64,000 bases of DNA from Margaritispora aquatica (GCA_007644065.1 VJWN01000004.1:1240001-1304000); one strand, 5' to 3'; positions 1-12,442 are shown, numbered from the stretch's first letter. A program made the numbers and translations. Notes: generated by a model not told the origin, from the letters alone.

Positions 1-88
1 TATCAGAACCCAAACCGCCCCGTCAAAAAGACAGCACATCGACTGGCGCTATGGCAATCGCTGTTCCAGGAAGTGGCTTGACACTCAC

Positions 89-2453
89 TTACTTACGCCT
101 CATCACCGTTCTACTAAAGAACTTACGCACCGAAAACAACGGCGCATCGTCGATACATTCCTCCTCATGTCTCAGGATCGCAGGTAAATCCCACACTAAA
201 TCGCACACCTCAGGTTTCACAACTTTCGTGCGCTTGAACAACTTCCACGCGAAGAAGTTGATGGGCGCAAGAACCAGCATGGTGTAGTAGCTGAACCAAG
301 ATCCAGTGTCCCACCCTCCTGGTCGGTAGACAGAGTAGCCGTAGCAGCAAACCACTAAGGAAAGCGCTGCGCAGGCGATGTAAGCGCCGTATGGCTGGAA
401 CCAACCTCTATAGGGAAGCGTGCGTCGATCAAGGCCTTGAGCTTTGCAGGCCCGGTAGAAAAAGATGTATGTTATTGTCATTACGATGAAGTTGATCAGT
501 CCACCAGCCGTAACAAGATTGATGAGCCTGGAATTTGTTAGCCGAAATTTTTGTGCGGCAATAGACAATTGGCTTACCATGTCAATACTATAGCAGAGTT
601 ACTAGAAACCTGGAGGAGGGATATGAATGGGAAGATCATGGTAATAGCAAAGCAGTAGATGGGAACTCCACTCTTGGTCGTTTTTCGTAGCAAATGGTGA
701 GCATGGCCATCCACTGCCAAACCATGCAGCGTTCTAGTTGCGCAGTAGACGTAGGTATTTCCGGCCGAGAAGATGCTTGTAACTAATAGAGCATTGACCA
801 GATGCGGAAGGCCAGAAACACCCAAATTTTGCATCGCAATGACATATGGACTTGCTGCTCCTGTACCGGCGCCGCCACCACCAGTAAGAATCCGGTTCAA
901 AGTTGGGTCATTGGGAGGGAGAATTATTCCCACAAAAAATGCAGATCCAATGAAGAAAAGCGCGAAGCGAATATATACAGTCTTGAACGCTTTTTTGAGC
1001 ACTGGACGAGGATTGCGAACTTCTCCAGCTACCATCGCGATGTACTATGGTTTGTGGTTAGTGACAATCCTCGAACGAACACGTTTTCTCGCTTCAAGGA
1101 TATATGTCTAACGGAGGGGAAACACTTACCTCAGGACCAACGATAGTAAATGCTCCTTGCCAAAGAGCAGCTAGGAAACCTTCAAATCGTCCAAGACTGC
1201 CAGTGGACAGGTACTCAAGAAATGGTTCCTAAACAGGGTCAGCTCACTTCCGTGGATTGTATTCACAATTTCGAGATTTGACTTACTGGGGAGTTCCAGT
1301 GGCGGAATCCATCTGTATCATCAAAATTCGAGTCAGTTACCCATCCTACATAATTCGAGAAATAAGGGTAAGATTAAGGAGAGAGCCTAAAGTGGCACCT
1401 CAAGGGAGTTGCTCCAGCGATTGAGCTAAAATGGACCGAGAATCATAAAAACTTACAGGCATCATTCTGTGGATTGCCACCGCACATGCTCACAAGAGTG
1501 AAGGAAAATACAATTCCCACCAACATCACCTTGCCACCACTTAACCAGAACTCTGCCTCGCCATAAACTCTTACAGCGAGAATATTGAGGAGCCTGTTGG
1601 TTTGTTAGAAACGGTGCCAATACCCCAGCAAGCGAAAAATCGAGGTCACAACATACCCATATAACACAATACAACCAATGCAGACAGCAACAACGGGAAT
1701 GTCGTCTCTCCAGAAAGTCAACACAAGATTTAACGCTGTAATCTCGAATGGTACCAAAATGGCCTCGTAGAAGTAGAAGTTCCAGCCAGCCATGAATCCA
1801 AAGGCGTCATCTACCCAATGCGAGGCATGTCGAATGAAACTTGCGCTCACAGGCATGTAAGTCGCACATTCTGCAACGCAGTTGTTGACGAGGCCGATAA
1901 CACATGAATATAAAATCCATGAAACCAATAACGACCCAGGCCCAGCGCTATTTCAAATTAGTTTACTGGTCACAAAAACTTCAAGAGTGCATGTCGCATT
2001 CGGCCTGAATTACGCAACAAGGCAATGCCTACTGAAAAAAACGGTAGAGAAAGTAAACAGAAGGACTTGATCCAACCTTGTGAGAATTGAGACAAACAGG
2101 GAAGACTTACTGAAGCAAGGCTCCTCCAATTGAGACAAAAATAGCTGTGCCGATTGATCCTCCAACTAAATGAGGTGTTAAAATGCAATTCCCACGAGCA
2201 TACATATGTAACACGACAAAGGTATATCCCGAAACGCGAATCACGAATTATATCTTTCGGTTTGGACCTCAAATACTGCGATCCAGCCGAAGAAAGACAA
2301 GGTAATGGAATGGAATAACGAACTGGCAATAAGCTGCACCTGTCGATTGTTAAGACGACGATGTAAATCCGTGCTAGTCGTTATGACTTCCTCCTCATCC
2401 GTGTACAGAGGAGGTGTTCCCGTCCCGACATAATCCTTTTCTTTGTTCGACAT
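89..2453 (-). CDS. Amino acid permease (YAT/AAP family), 8 exons, 547 aa
   Basis: Proton-coupled uptake of amino acids across the plasma membrane, judged from the family. Eight exons can be followed in frame: 2453-2324, 2165-2111, 1947-1657, 1593-1457, 1312-1287, 1228-1130, 1044-578, 527-89, together 548 codons with the stop, the usual size for a 12-TM fungal permease. Family hallmarks are visible: HRRLNNRQVQLIA joined to IGGSIGTAIFVSIGG (TM1 region), MPVSASFIRHASHWVDDAFG, YGEAEFWLSGGKV, FTIVGPE, SPYVIAMQNLG, and LDRRTLPYRGWFQP near the C-terminus. The ATG at 2453 precedes a hydrophilic cytosolic tail of about 40 residues. Intron 1 uses an uncommon GTTCGT donor, required to keep the conserved LIA-IGG junction. 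Substrate range cannot be told from sequence. Low similarity to the neighbouring genes; no sign of transfer. Confidence 0.93.
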
Positions 2454-3969
2454 CGTGGGTATTTCTCTCAACCACGGCAAATGATGTTTTAGTTTCGAGA
2501 GAAAGAAAAACTCAACAGATGTTATGGGGAAACCATGAAAACTTAAGTCCCCACTGTGGCCTTATAACTTGGTTTCCTGAGCTAGAGTATTTGTTAGCTT
2601 GCCTTATCTCGCCACGACGCCGAGAGACGCTTTACGAATGCCAAGTCCTTGGAATTCCACTGCCCGAATTGCTCGAGTCAACCTCTCTCTCTTTCTCTTT
2701 TTGAGTTGCATGGTTCTGTATCTCAAATCGCGGCGTGGGGGAAATTGTTGTGCCGCTCAAGTTAGCAAATGAAGCAAGTGATCGCGACGACAGATAATGT
2801 CTTGGACATCTTGGTAAAGGCGTTTTGATATATGGCATGTTGTTTGTTGTTATGCTCATAATTCTAACTATATAAAATCTACCAGATTAGCATTGAAACC
2901 TCTCCACTTCGCTTCGTCTTGAGCATTATTTTGTGTAATTATTCTAATAGATCGTAAGGTCTTCTATTCAAGATATTTGACGACAGCTGTTGAGAAATTG
3001 TTGAAGCTGTTCATGTCCGGGAACGTCCGTTGGTCCATATGCGGGGCAAATTACCCTCGGTAATTTAGCTCAAAGTAGATCCTCACCATTGCAGGATGGA
3101 GTACAGAAAGGGCAGGGATTTCCTACCACCACAGATAAGTTATACGACAAGCGAGAATAAGATAACGAATACTACTCGAGTTTCATGATGGTATTCTGGA
3201 AAGATTACCCACATATAGAAGCTGAAACGGACGCCTTTCATTCATTCGATACACTATCTCTTCTACTGCCTTGCCCATCATAGATAAGACATTTTACCAC
3301 TTGTGGAATTTTCGAAATTTCCGAAGATGTATTTTCAAGTATGGACAATTCTTGAAGTCGGTAAGAAAACAGCTCCTAAAGATTTATAATTCTTTAGGTC
3401 ACTAGATAAGTACTGATCACTGGTATTATGCTTTGAATAGTGTTATTAACTTTATAGAATGATCAAGTGTTATTAGAAAAAGGTAGAATCACAACAACTC
3501 ACCCACACAATGCCAGGTTGGAACACAGCCCGATGAAAGAGCATCAACCCCCACACAAGCCTTCCATCTTCTCAGCTGCAAGATTCGAATCCGAAAAACC
3601 TCCCGGATCAATATACCAATCTGGCCTCGCCGATATCTTCGGCTAGACCGAACTTTCCCACCCGGAAATCAATTATGGGAGCCTTGCCCACTACCACTGC
3701 TGCCATCCTTCTCCAAGTCGACTTCCCCAGACCCATCCCTGTCAGAATCAAGCTTCGTAATCCCATGCCCACGCAGCGGATGCTCATGCCCTCTCTGCTC
3801 CATCTGCGTCTCATGTCCTGCCTCTCTATGTGTTCCAGTTGCTGGGTTATTGCCCTGCGAGTTGGATGAGAAGAAATCTGGCATGCGGCGAGCCCAGGAG
3901 GAGAAGTTGGAAGGTGGGTTTGTTGTGGGGGCTCTCTGTACAATATGCCTTGACAGGACTGGAACACTG
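2454..3969. other. Intergenic, no gene recognised
   Basis: About 1.5 kb between the permease start and the end of the next minus-strand gene. The first 400 bases are the permease promoter and include a pyrimidine-rich tract (2681-2705). The central part is AT-rich with no long ORF. An ORF at 3669-4010 (minus) could be a spliced hydrophilic tail of the next gene, discussed there. Confidence 0.5.
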
Positions 3970-5411
3970 TCAGCTAGAATTTGGGATGTGGGAGGGTTGG
4001 GTGAACACACCTAAGAAAGATGCTCCGAAGGTGTACATCAGCACTTCAAGACCATTAAAGATAACAAACGGAACTTCGTCCCAGAAGAAAGTCTGTGCAT
4101 TCTCAACGCGCTGTTCATAAGCACCATAGATACCGAGTATACTGAACTCGTGTAAGTAATCCGTTAAGGGCCGTTCTGGAAGGGTAACTTACCATGCAAA
4201 GGTACCCAGGAGAGTGGCTCCTAACACTAATCTCAGAACTATCTTCTCGTATGCCTTGAGAGTTGACTGTGCTAACATCCGAATCGGCACCGCAGCAATA
4301 CAGAAGTCAATTATGACGCTGAAACCAATCCATGCTGCAGTGTTTCATTAGTTGAACATGTCATCGTGAACGAGTTTTGGTATACGAACTCCATCTGAAA
4401 TAGTCCCAGTTGAGACACGAATCTGGTCCAGGAAGCCAAACGAAATTGCTACAGAGTGCATTCAAGATCAGTAAAGCCATTTTACTAGTAAAAAAAAAGC
4501 AGTATATTGCTGAAAGTGGACGAAATACCTTGAGACTGGCTGGCATTGAAACAGGTATGGCCAGAACATCACATTCAACAAGGCAAAGATGATAGCACAA
4601 AGTGCAAATGTTGAGTATCGAAGCCATTTAAGATGAGGAGGTACTGCTCAACTTTCGTCAGTTTCGTTTGTGTTTGCTTTGCATTTGGGCGTGCTTACGA
4701 ATCTCGAGGAGAAAGCAACAGACTGAAGTTCTCAGACACGAGACAACAATCCAGTAGCCTGCCCAGCCGATCTCTGGAGTCTTATTAGCATCCAGTCAAG
4801 CGAAAACTGCTTCAGGGACCTAGATCCGAATGAAGATCAAGGTAACTTACGCCACTGCCTAATTGTCAGCGAATATGTGCTGAGCGACGCATCTGAAGGT
4901 AAACTCACATGCCAATGCATAATCCTCCACTCTTTCGTCACATTTTCAAAGTGCAGACCACCTCCCGTCATATTCGATCCAATCAAACTGGTAGTCCAGG
5001 GGATCATGCACACCTTAGTCTTTAGCACTTGTTAACTGTACCAAGAAGCATGAAACTCACGAAAGCGACAAAAATCCACACATCACTCTGCTGGATACGC
5101 TTGATCTTAAGCCATCTATACCACAATCTCGCAATCATAACGATGCCTGACAACTGTAAGAAGAAAAGCCCGCAAGCACAGGCCAATGAGAAGCTTACAT
5201 GTGAGACTGCTGAAGATGCAAATGCTCGCTAATTCTAGCTTCTGGCGCCATGAAATGACTGGAGCGTTGGGATCACTTTCGACCAAATTAGCTACGGCAT
5301 AACTACCAAGGTAGACTTGACCTATGATGTATTTACTCACTAATTGGCAACGAAGAAAGTACCATCTGTTTCAGTCCCAGTTGCTTCGCTCCCATCACCT
5401 GTCGTCGACAT
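3970..5411 (-). CDS. Multi-pass integral membrane protein (fungal rhodopsin/RTA1-like), 9 exons, about 319 aa
   Basis: Family only partly recognised. A frame-consistent model has nine exons: 5411-5341, 5275-5199, 5146-5061, 5013-4851, 4773-4699, 4643-4529, 4448-4390, 4334-4193, 4141-3970, giving 320 codons. The product starts with a short polar N-terminus (MSTTGDGSEATG...) and then has about seven hydrophobic segments, including IGWAGYWIVVSC, FALCAIIFALLNVMFWPYLF, WIGFSVIIDFCIAAVPIRM and a last segment after FFWDEVPFVIFN. Two cysteines flank the loop after the fourth segment (FQCQP ... PDSCLNWD), a pattern of fungal SAT4/PTH11-like proteins; the last part recalls RTA1 proteins instead. Function unknown, probably a plasma-membrane sensor or transporter. 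The C-terminus is uncertain: a donor at GGTGTGTT just before the stop could splice on a polar Ser/Gly/His-rich tail ending at 3669. Confidence 0.6.
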
Positions 5412-6797
5412 CTTGAGCTGTCCTTACTAGATTGTATGTCTAAAACTTAGCAATAGCAGCAACGTTGTTCTAAGACAACGAAAGGGAGAGAGGGTGGGAT
5501 ACGCCCGAGCTGAAAAGTAAAAGCTATTATAAGAGTTGCTATGTACTGGATCCCAAATGTGAGAGAGTCTTGCATTGGAGATTGTCCGTTGGAGCATCCC
5601 CTCGCTTCCACAAGCGAGGGGTGTTGGTTGAAGAACACGAACTTGGATGGCTTGTTTTCCCCTTGCTTTGCGACACCTACAAATCAGAGTACAGACGTAA
5701 TCATCACTGGCGCATCTCTGGAGAAACTCGCCGAGCCATGATACTCTGCTCATCTATCAAACGCCGCCGAATTCCGTTTTCCCATCTCCTTTCCCTCCAA
5801 GAATAGCCTGCATACGACTCGATATGAGGAACGCTACACAGCTTCAACAGCCCTTAATCGGAAAGACCATGGCGAATAAAGACCTTGAGATAATCGATCC
5901 GAGAAGTTGAACGATTGATATCTTTCAATGTAAATCCTGGCTATCGCCTTGTGTATCAGTAACGGCAACCCTGTTCGCTACTAAGGTAGAGCAAGTTAAT
6001 TCCTTACTTCGGCCACAATCTTCTATTTCCACTCAAGGTTGCATGACCTTGTATTTAACTCTACGCGATACCATGAGATCTACTCCCCAGTTGAAAATTA
6101 CCAACCACTACTTCGAGCAGGCAATGCTGAGAACGAAATCGCATGGTCAATACCATCACCATCAAGCAGTACAATAATCACCAACCGACTTGTGGAAGTC
6201 AACACTGAAATACATATTGCCACTGTGCTAATTTAAGAAGATTTCTCACGACAAGACCTATCTTTAAACTTCAGTTCTTTATCTGTGTCTACTTCTATTC
6301 ATTACTTACCAGATCTTTAATAGCAACAGAACTAAGAATCGATATGTCCCTTCATCGTGCTAGCCAAATCTTGTAAAACAAAGACTTTGTGCAACCTATA
6401 AAGATTTCTAATCGAAATAGTCTGATTTCTGGAAAATTAGACCGAGATGTGTTTGTGGCTGGCTGTCGAGAGTCAAGATTATAATCATCGAAGCAACCCG
6501 AATCGAAACAAATTTAAAACAATGAGTAGTGCTGTTGTACTCTTATGTAAACAAAACGAAAAAAGAATGACTTCAAGAGCCAGAATGCCAATAACGAACG
6601 TGAATAAACCTTGGAAACTAATATCTAATGTGCAGCATATTCTAGATGATTCGGAGACGTAGATACTATAAAAGATACCAGGAAATCAATCACTTTATTG
6701 CATATCATGCCAAAAATCAAAAAAGTTTCCAACCATGATAACAGACTCGTTTCTCAAATTTGTGACTACAGGACACTTAAGAGGCTCGATTGAATAC
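5412..6797. other. Intergenic, no gene recognised
   Basis: About 1.4 kb. Promoter of the membrane protein on the left; the right half (about 6230-6790) is AT-rich and ends in the 3' flank of the dehydrogenase gene. Only short ORFs are present and none has recognisable features. Confidence 0.5.
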
Positions 6798-7843
6798 CTA
6801 GCCTAACTTTCCTGGTACAAAGGGATGTCCAGCACTGAGACCACCATCCACAGCCCAAGCCTGGCCATTCACATAGCTGCTCTCTTCACTACCCAAAAAC
6901 AACGCCACTCTCGCAACCTCATCCGCATGTGCACCTCGTCTCAGAGGATTCAGTTGCCCAATTTTCTTCTCCGTCCCACGAGCTCTAGCCGCTTCATACA
7001 TCATTGCCGTCATGCCAGTCTCTATCACACCCGGACAAATCGCATTGATCCGGATTCCAGTCCCTGCTAATTGGTATGATATCGTTTGTGCAAGAGAGAC
7101 GACTGCTGCCTTCGAGGCTGAGTAGTCTGTGGATCCAGCGTTGGAACGGAGGCCAGCGACGGATGCTGTGCATACAATGCTGCCTGATGGGTATGGTTTC
7201 GAGGGGGAGGTGATCATCATTGCCGGAGCTGAGTATTTGGCTGCGAGGTGAACGCTGTTCAAGGTTAATTATGTGGCCTGTGAAGACACCATCGAAGCAT
7301 ACCTGACGACATTCGTTCTTAGCGTGGCCAATACCTCATCTGCATCAATCGCCGTAAATAACTTGTGCTGACCGACAACACCTGCATTCGCGAAGAAGAC
7401 ATCGAGTCTACCATATTTCTTCACAGCATCGTCCACTACACTCTTCACAGAGTCCTCGTCTGCAGCATCGAATTCCCGGGTATGAATGTCGACAGACGGG
7501 TAAAGTGACTGCAGCTCCCTCTTGTGGGTTTCTAGATGTTCAGGGTTGAAGTCGCAGATGTACACAGCTTTTGCGCCATTCTGAGCAAACTGATGTGCTG
7601 AAGCTCTGCCGATCCCTAGGGGTGAATTTGTTCCTATTCATGCTGTGTTAGTGTTTGATCAGGTAGTTTCAAGGTTGGAGACTTACCGGTTATGATCACT
7701 ACTTTGTCTTGTACTCGAGGACCTACAGACGATGGTGCAATCTTCTTAAGAATAGGGATATTTTCAAATGTGCCTTGGTCGCCAATGGGTGCTACAAGCT
7801 GCTCACTTAGAGCTTCAAGGCGGCGCTTTGCTACTGCGGTCAT
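6798..7843 (-). CDS. Short-chain dehydrogenase/reductase (classical SDR), 3 exons, 314 aa
   Basis: NAD(P)H-dependent oxidoreductase of the classical SDR family; substrate unknown, with a 3-oxoacyl reductase-like layout. Exons 7843-7687, 7633-7303 and 7254-6798 give 315 codons. Cofactor-binding motif VVIITGTNSPLGIG spans residues 48-61 across the first intron; FFANAG follows in exon 2; the catalytic set is Ser194 (TASVAG), Tyr207 and Lys211 (DYSASK). The PG motif (NAICPGVIETGM) and C-terminal WAVDGGLS complete the fold. An extension of about 45 residues precedes the Rossmann fold; it is not an obvious signal peptide. No PTS1 is present (ends GKLG). Start chosen as the ATG at 7843, the only in-frame ATG before the fold. 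The promoter side faces the TBC gene, so the two are divergent. Confidence 0.92.
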
Positions 7844-8983
7844 CTTGACCTGTTATCCGATGTCTTGTGTGTATGGCAGAAGTATAGCAGACGAACAGAA
7901 GAACAAGAGAGAGATATTGAAGGAGACAAAAAGAAAACTTGTGTTTATAGACAGCGAGATTCTTACGAAGATTTGAGATCATTCAAGAAAACGAGGATTG
8001 GTATGTCCAACCAAGGTTGTTGACCTCTTAACGCGGGGAGGCCGAGCTTCGAAAGATGTGAAATCTGGGGTTGGACCGAGGTGAGAGAAGTGACCTATCA
8101 CAAGGTATCAAAGGTACCTTATTGAAGGTGCCTATCAAAAGCATTTCGGAGCATTCTGTCTCTTCACCGTTGCTCAAAGAATTGATCAAGCTTAGCTGTA
8201 CCATGACAGACCGATCAGCATTGAAACAAAGAAAAGAAAAAAGGAATATGCTTGATGAGCAAGCTTGTGTCTGTCAAGTGCTCCTTTACCGAATATCACA
8301 AGACTCTCTACAACCTTCAAGTGTCCAGGCCATGGAAAGACTCACCAAATTGCTACTCACAAATGATAAAACACAACTGCCGCTACATTTCGCTGCATTT
8401 CGCTGCATATTGACGACCTGACAATGCGAATAGGAGGTACAACATGGTCATCGGAGGACAGAGCTTTTCCTTAGGTTACACCATGACCAATGACAATTCC
8501 CAAATCACAATACCTTTGACACAGTTGCAGGTGCAAGACATCACAATGCATTTCAGCTTACAAGCCAGCCCTGTTGATGGCTAAAACAACGATGAGGGGA
8601 AGTTTTGAAGTTATACTTGCAGCCAGTGCTTCCAATATCACTGTACCCCAGATGCATAACGGTCTCTTCGATGGCTCGGGGTTCGTGCCTCTTGATAGGT
8701 TTAAGAGTGAAGCACTTAGGTCACCCGGGTGTGAAATTCGTTGCGCCATTTGCGTGCTCAGAATTCTCTCATCTCGTGAAAGATCACGCAAACTAAATAC
8801 AGCACATTCCTGAGATAGGAATCGGAAACAGACATATGCCCATAAGATACATAGAAACACACTGGAGTTGAAAAGTAAATAATACCATTCAAAAGACGTT
8901 TTTCTTTCTTTATTTTGGTTGATTTTCGTTTGTTCAATCCCATCCACCGTGCTCCCTCCTCCCTCCTTCTGATAGGTGAGGTG
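7844..8983. other. Divergent promoter region between SDR and TBC genes
   Basis: About 1.1 kb between two start codons transcribed apart. Contains short AT-rich stretches and a T-rich pyrimidine tract just before the TBC start (8898-8915). The reading frame of the TBC gene is open upstream to a TTG at 8915, but no ATG lies there. Confidence 0.5.
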
Positions 8984-11900
8984 ATGACGACTGGCGAGAT
9001 GGCATTCTTGAACCTGCATAACAAGGCATATCCAACATATCTACCATCACCGTCGCAAGATCTCGTCTCCTTCAACCATATCACCTCTCTGTGTAATCCA
9101 GCGTTTACTGAAGCTTCGTTCGTCACTTGTCACTCCGATGCTTACTTCACAGCCATAAGGAGGCTTTCTACCGAGAGTCAAGAAAAAGAAACTTACTGGG
9201 AGGGATTTAGTGACTACGAGACCTGGGTGGAGGAGACCATGGAGGTTGGACCTGCATCTGCTGCCTCTTTGCAGAGGACAAGCTCAACACATTCGAATGC
9301 TTCTGGGAAGAGTTCGCGGTCGCAGACTGTTAGGGTCAAACCTCGAAGATATGCATCCTACATGTCAAGCTCTGCATCATCCGTTTCCGACAAGTCCCTG
9401 ACAAGCTTCCCTTCCCTTTCGCCTGAGTCACCAAAGTGGGAGCGTCCTCTACTTCCAAAGGCGATGGATGGCACAGCAAAGGCTCCTCGAAAGACTTCTG
9501 GTTCTGCGCCCTCGATTGCAAGCTTAACGACCAGCTCCCCAAGCAAAGGTCTGCGAAGCGCTCTGTTTGACGATGCGCCGCTGAGTATACAGCACGTTCC
9601 TGGCTCAATACACCATGCAAACGACGAACACATTGAACGGTTGATTGCTAGGAGTGGTGCTGTAGCTTTAGTGCGACAAATAGCTGAGGATTTGGCTCTG
9701 CGCGATGCACAAATTGCTGCACTAAAGAGGAAGGCAGAGGGTAGAGAGCGGGCTCTCAGGAAAATCATACTACAGTGTGGACTATCAAATTTGGACTTGG
9801 AAACCAGGTTACGCGCTATTGAAGCTGAAAAGCCAAAAGCTGGTAGTGAAGAGTCGGATACGGACTTGGTTACAAGGGATGCAGGGCTGGAAGATCTTAT
9901 GAGTGATGCCATGAGCGAAACTGTGGTTGTCAGTGGTGTGAATCTGATGGATACCGATGCTACGATTCGAGCGGCTGCCACATTGAAAGATCTGGAATCT
10001 AGAAACACTACTGTGCAGAGAGGATGGAAGGACTATCTATGGGGAGGAACAAGTAGGAAAAGCAGTCGAGCAAGTAGCATCAACGAAGAGGGTATCGCCA
10101 GTACAGAAGCTGCTTTACGGACCGGTGGTGTCAATGGCAGGAAATCGGTTCTTCAAAACGGGTTATTCCAGCCGCCTGAGACAATGAGAAGTCCGAGCCG
10201 CGCATCCAGTCAACACAGCACAATTGCTCAAAATCGGGACAGAAAAAGCTCCTCGGGCCTAGCAACGCTGGCTCTGAAGCTTGTTGCAGGTACTGCAATG
10301 TCAAATAGAGATTCTGAGGCATTGAATGGTCGTGGTCGTGCAAATAGCATTGAGTCTGGGCCAAATGGAAGAGCTATGTCTTCAGCAAGTACAAGGACAA
10401 CTATGTCTGCAAGAGGACCACCGAATAGACCAGGAACCAAGGTGATACCTGGGGGTCGCCGTCCAGGGAATATAAGCATTGCGCAAGCAACAATCAGAGG
10501 ACCTTCCGACAGGTGGGATACAATGGGACAGAGCCCTCAGAATATAACCGCAGGACCGGGTACTGACAATTATGGTCCTGTTGAGATGGATGCGATTCTA
10601 CCTCCAGAAGCTCAGCCACCAACGTTAACTCATATCTACAATAACACTTTCAATTCGGAATTTCTCACTGATCGATTTGGATTCATTTATGATCAACGTC
10701 GAAAGAAGAGACAGAGGGAAGCTGCAGAGAAAGTTCGGAAGAGTAAGATGGGTGGTCGAATTGAGATGCTAAGCAGCGCTCGGAGCGGGCTTTCGCCTGA
10801 TGCATTAGAAGCAGATATGCAAGGATTGGAGGAGGATGATAGGCCTGATACTCCAGCTTCTTTTGAAGAGGATGGGAAACCAGCCAAGAGGTGGCAGGAC
10901 TATTTAAAGATTGCTACTTTCCCTACAGAACTACTTTCTCATACACCAGCTGGCAGTGTACCTGCTTTTGAAGTTATGGAGGGAGGAGAGGTGCCTGGTT
11001 CCCCTGTTGTATCGGTTACAGAGCGAGACTTATCACCAACTCGAAGCGTGCCGAAGTCTCCAGGAATCCAAACCGAAGAACGTGGTTTCGTTCCACCAGC
11101 GAGTACGGTACAGCCTGCGATTTCAGTCGCCTCGACTGCAGTTGTTTCATTGCCTTCTGCTCGAAATCCTAGCATATCAGAGCTACCTCTTGAGGACACT
11201 GAGCCTGTTAAGATGCTACTGAAACAATTAGGCGAGGTACACGACTCTCTCCAACGAGATAAGACGGTGAAATGGAACGATTTTCTCCGCAAGGTCAGAG
11301 CTGAGCGAAAACGAGACGGCGAAGCACTTGCAGCTGCTCAAGCTACTGATACTCGCTTTCAGAAAGCCATTGCTCTCATGCCAGAAGCGACTTTGAACGA
11401 TGGTGAAATGATTGGGGTGGCAGGACTTGGAAACAAAGGCAAAGAAGGACGTGCGAAGTGGAACGAATTCAAAGCTCTCGTACTTGGAGGAATACCTGTT
11501 GCTTATAGAGCTAAGATATGGACCGAGTGCTCAGGAGCTTCTACTCTCAAAATCCCAGGATACTATGAGGACCTTGTTGCTCGGAAAGAGGAGGATGATG
11601 ATCCAGCCATCGTGGCTCAGATACAAATGGACATCAACCGTACTTTGACAGACAATATTTTTTTCAGAAAAGGACCTGGGGTCATCAAGCTTAACGAAGT
11701 CTTACTCGCATACTCTCGAAGAAATGCCGAAGTCGGATACTGCCAAGGAATGAACTTAATAACCGCATGTCTCCTTCTCATCATGCCTACAGCCGAGGAC
11801 GCATTCTGGGTTCTCACAAGCATCATCGAAAACATCCTACCACGAGGCTACTACGATCATCAGCTCCTTGCTTCCCGAGCTGACCAGCAAGTCCTACGAC

Positions 11901-12442
11901 AATATGTCTCCAGCATCCTGCCAAAACTCTCTGCACACTTGGAGGACTTATGTATTGAGCTCGAAGCCCTGACTTTCCAATGGTTCCTGAGTGTTTTCAC
12001 CGACTGTCTCTCAGCAGAAGCGCTGTTCCGTGTTTGGGATGTAGTATTCTGCACCAATGACGGCAGCACCTTCTTGTTCCAGGTTGCTCTCGCTCTGCTA
12101 AAGTTGAATGAAACTCAGCTGCTACAGTGCTCGACGCCAGCAACGATCTATACATATATCAACCACCAAATGACAAATCACGCGATCAGTATTGACGGCT
12201 TAATCCATGCATCCGAGGGATTGCGAAAGGTGGTCAAGAGAGATGAGGTTGAATCTAGGAGGGCAAAAGCAATCGAGACGGAGAAGGACCTCATCAAGCA
12301 ACGAGAGGCGAAAAACGCATTGAGAAAAGCAGAGCGAATTGCAGCTGCGAATGCACTGCTGGAGTCACAAAACGAGGGCTCGGAGAATCTAGCATCCTCG
12401 ACTGAAATTGGAACCGAGACGAGCACGGAAACAAGTAATTAG
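8984..12442 (+). CDS. TBC-domain Rab GTPase-activating protein, single exon, about 1152 aa
   Basis: Stimulates GTP hydrolysis by a Rab GTPase in vesicle traffic, inferred from the TBC domain; the Rab partner is unknown. The first 780 residues are mostly low-complexity (Ser/Arg/Gly rich) with a short coiled segment around residues 220-260 (IAEDLALRDAQIAALKRKAE). The C-terminal TBC domain begins near residue 835 with GGIPVAYRAKIW, carries the catalytic arginine in QMDINRTLTDN (about residue 880) and the glutamine in GYCQGMN (about 918), so both finger residues are intact. FQWFLSVFTDCLS and VWDVVF follow. A Lys/Glu/Ala-rich coiled tail ends the protein. Start taken at the first in-frame ATG, 8984; ATG 8999 is an alternative. 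No intron is needed. It converges on the DENN gene, another Rab regulator. Confidence 0.92.
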   Translation: MTTGEMAFLNLHNKAYPTYLPSPSQDLVSFNHITSLCNPAFTEASFVTCHSDAYFTAIRRLSTESQEKETYWEGFSDYETWVEETMEVGPASAASLQRTSSTHSNASGKSSRSQTVRVKPRRYASYMSSSASSVSDKSLTSFPSLSPESPKWERPLLPKAMDGTAKAPRKTSGSAPSIASLTTSSPSKGLRSALFDDAPLSIQHVPGSIHHANDEHIERLIARSGAVALVRQIAEDLALRDAQIAALKRKAEGRERALRKIILQCGLSNLDLETRLRAIEAEKPKAGSEESDTDLVTRDAGLEDLMSDAMSETVVVSGVNLMDTDATIRAAATLKDLESRNTTVQRGWKDYLWGGTSRKSSRASSINEEGIASTEAALRTGGVNGRKSVLQNGLFQPPETMRSPSRASSQHSTIAQNRDRKSSSGLATLALKLVAGTAMSNRDSEALNGRGRANSIESGPNGRAMSSASTRTTMSARGPPNRPGTKVIPGGRRPGNISIAQATIRGPSDRWDTMGQSPQNITAGPGTDNYGPVEMDAILPPEAQPPTLTHIYNNTFNSEFLTDRFGFIYDQRRKKRQREAAEKVRKSKMGGRIEMLSSARSGLSPDALEADMQGLEEDDRPDTPASFEEDGKPAKRWQDYLKIATFPTELLSHTPAGSVPAFEVMEGGEVPGSPVVSVTERDLSPTRSVPKSPGIQTEERGFVPPASTVQPAISVASTAVVSLPSARNPSISELPLEDTEPVKMLLKQLGEVHDSLQRDKTVKWNDFLRKVRAERKRDGEALAAAQATDTRFQKAIALMPEATLNDGEMIGVAGLGNKGKEGRAKWNEFKALVLGGIPVAYRAKIWTECSGASTLKIPGYYEDLVARKEEDDDPAIVAQIQMDINRTLTDNIFFRKGPGVIKLNEVLLAYSRRNAEVGYCQGMNLITACLLLIMPTAEDAFWVLTSIIENILPRGYYDHQLLASRADQQVLRQYVSSILPKLSAHLEDLCIELEALTFQWFLSVFTDCLSAEALFRVWDVVFCTNDGSTFLFQVALALLKLNETQLLQCSTPATIYTYINHQMTNHAISIDGLIHASEGLRKVVKRDEVESRRAKAIETEKDLIKQREAKNALRKAERIAAANALLESQNEGSENLASSTEIGTETSTETSN

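Noticed and set aside
3578..3590. Possible tRNA B box (GATTCGAATCC)
   Set aside because: No pairing T-arm, no A box at the right distance and no acceptor stem.
9358..10008. 216-codon minus-strand ORF
   Set aside because: Antisense shadow of the TBC-domain gene's low-complexity region.
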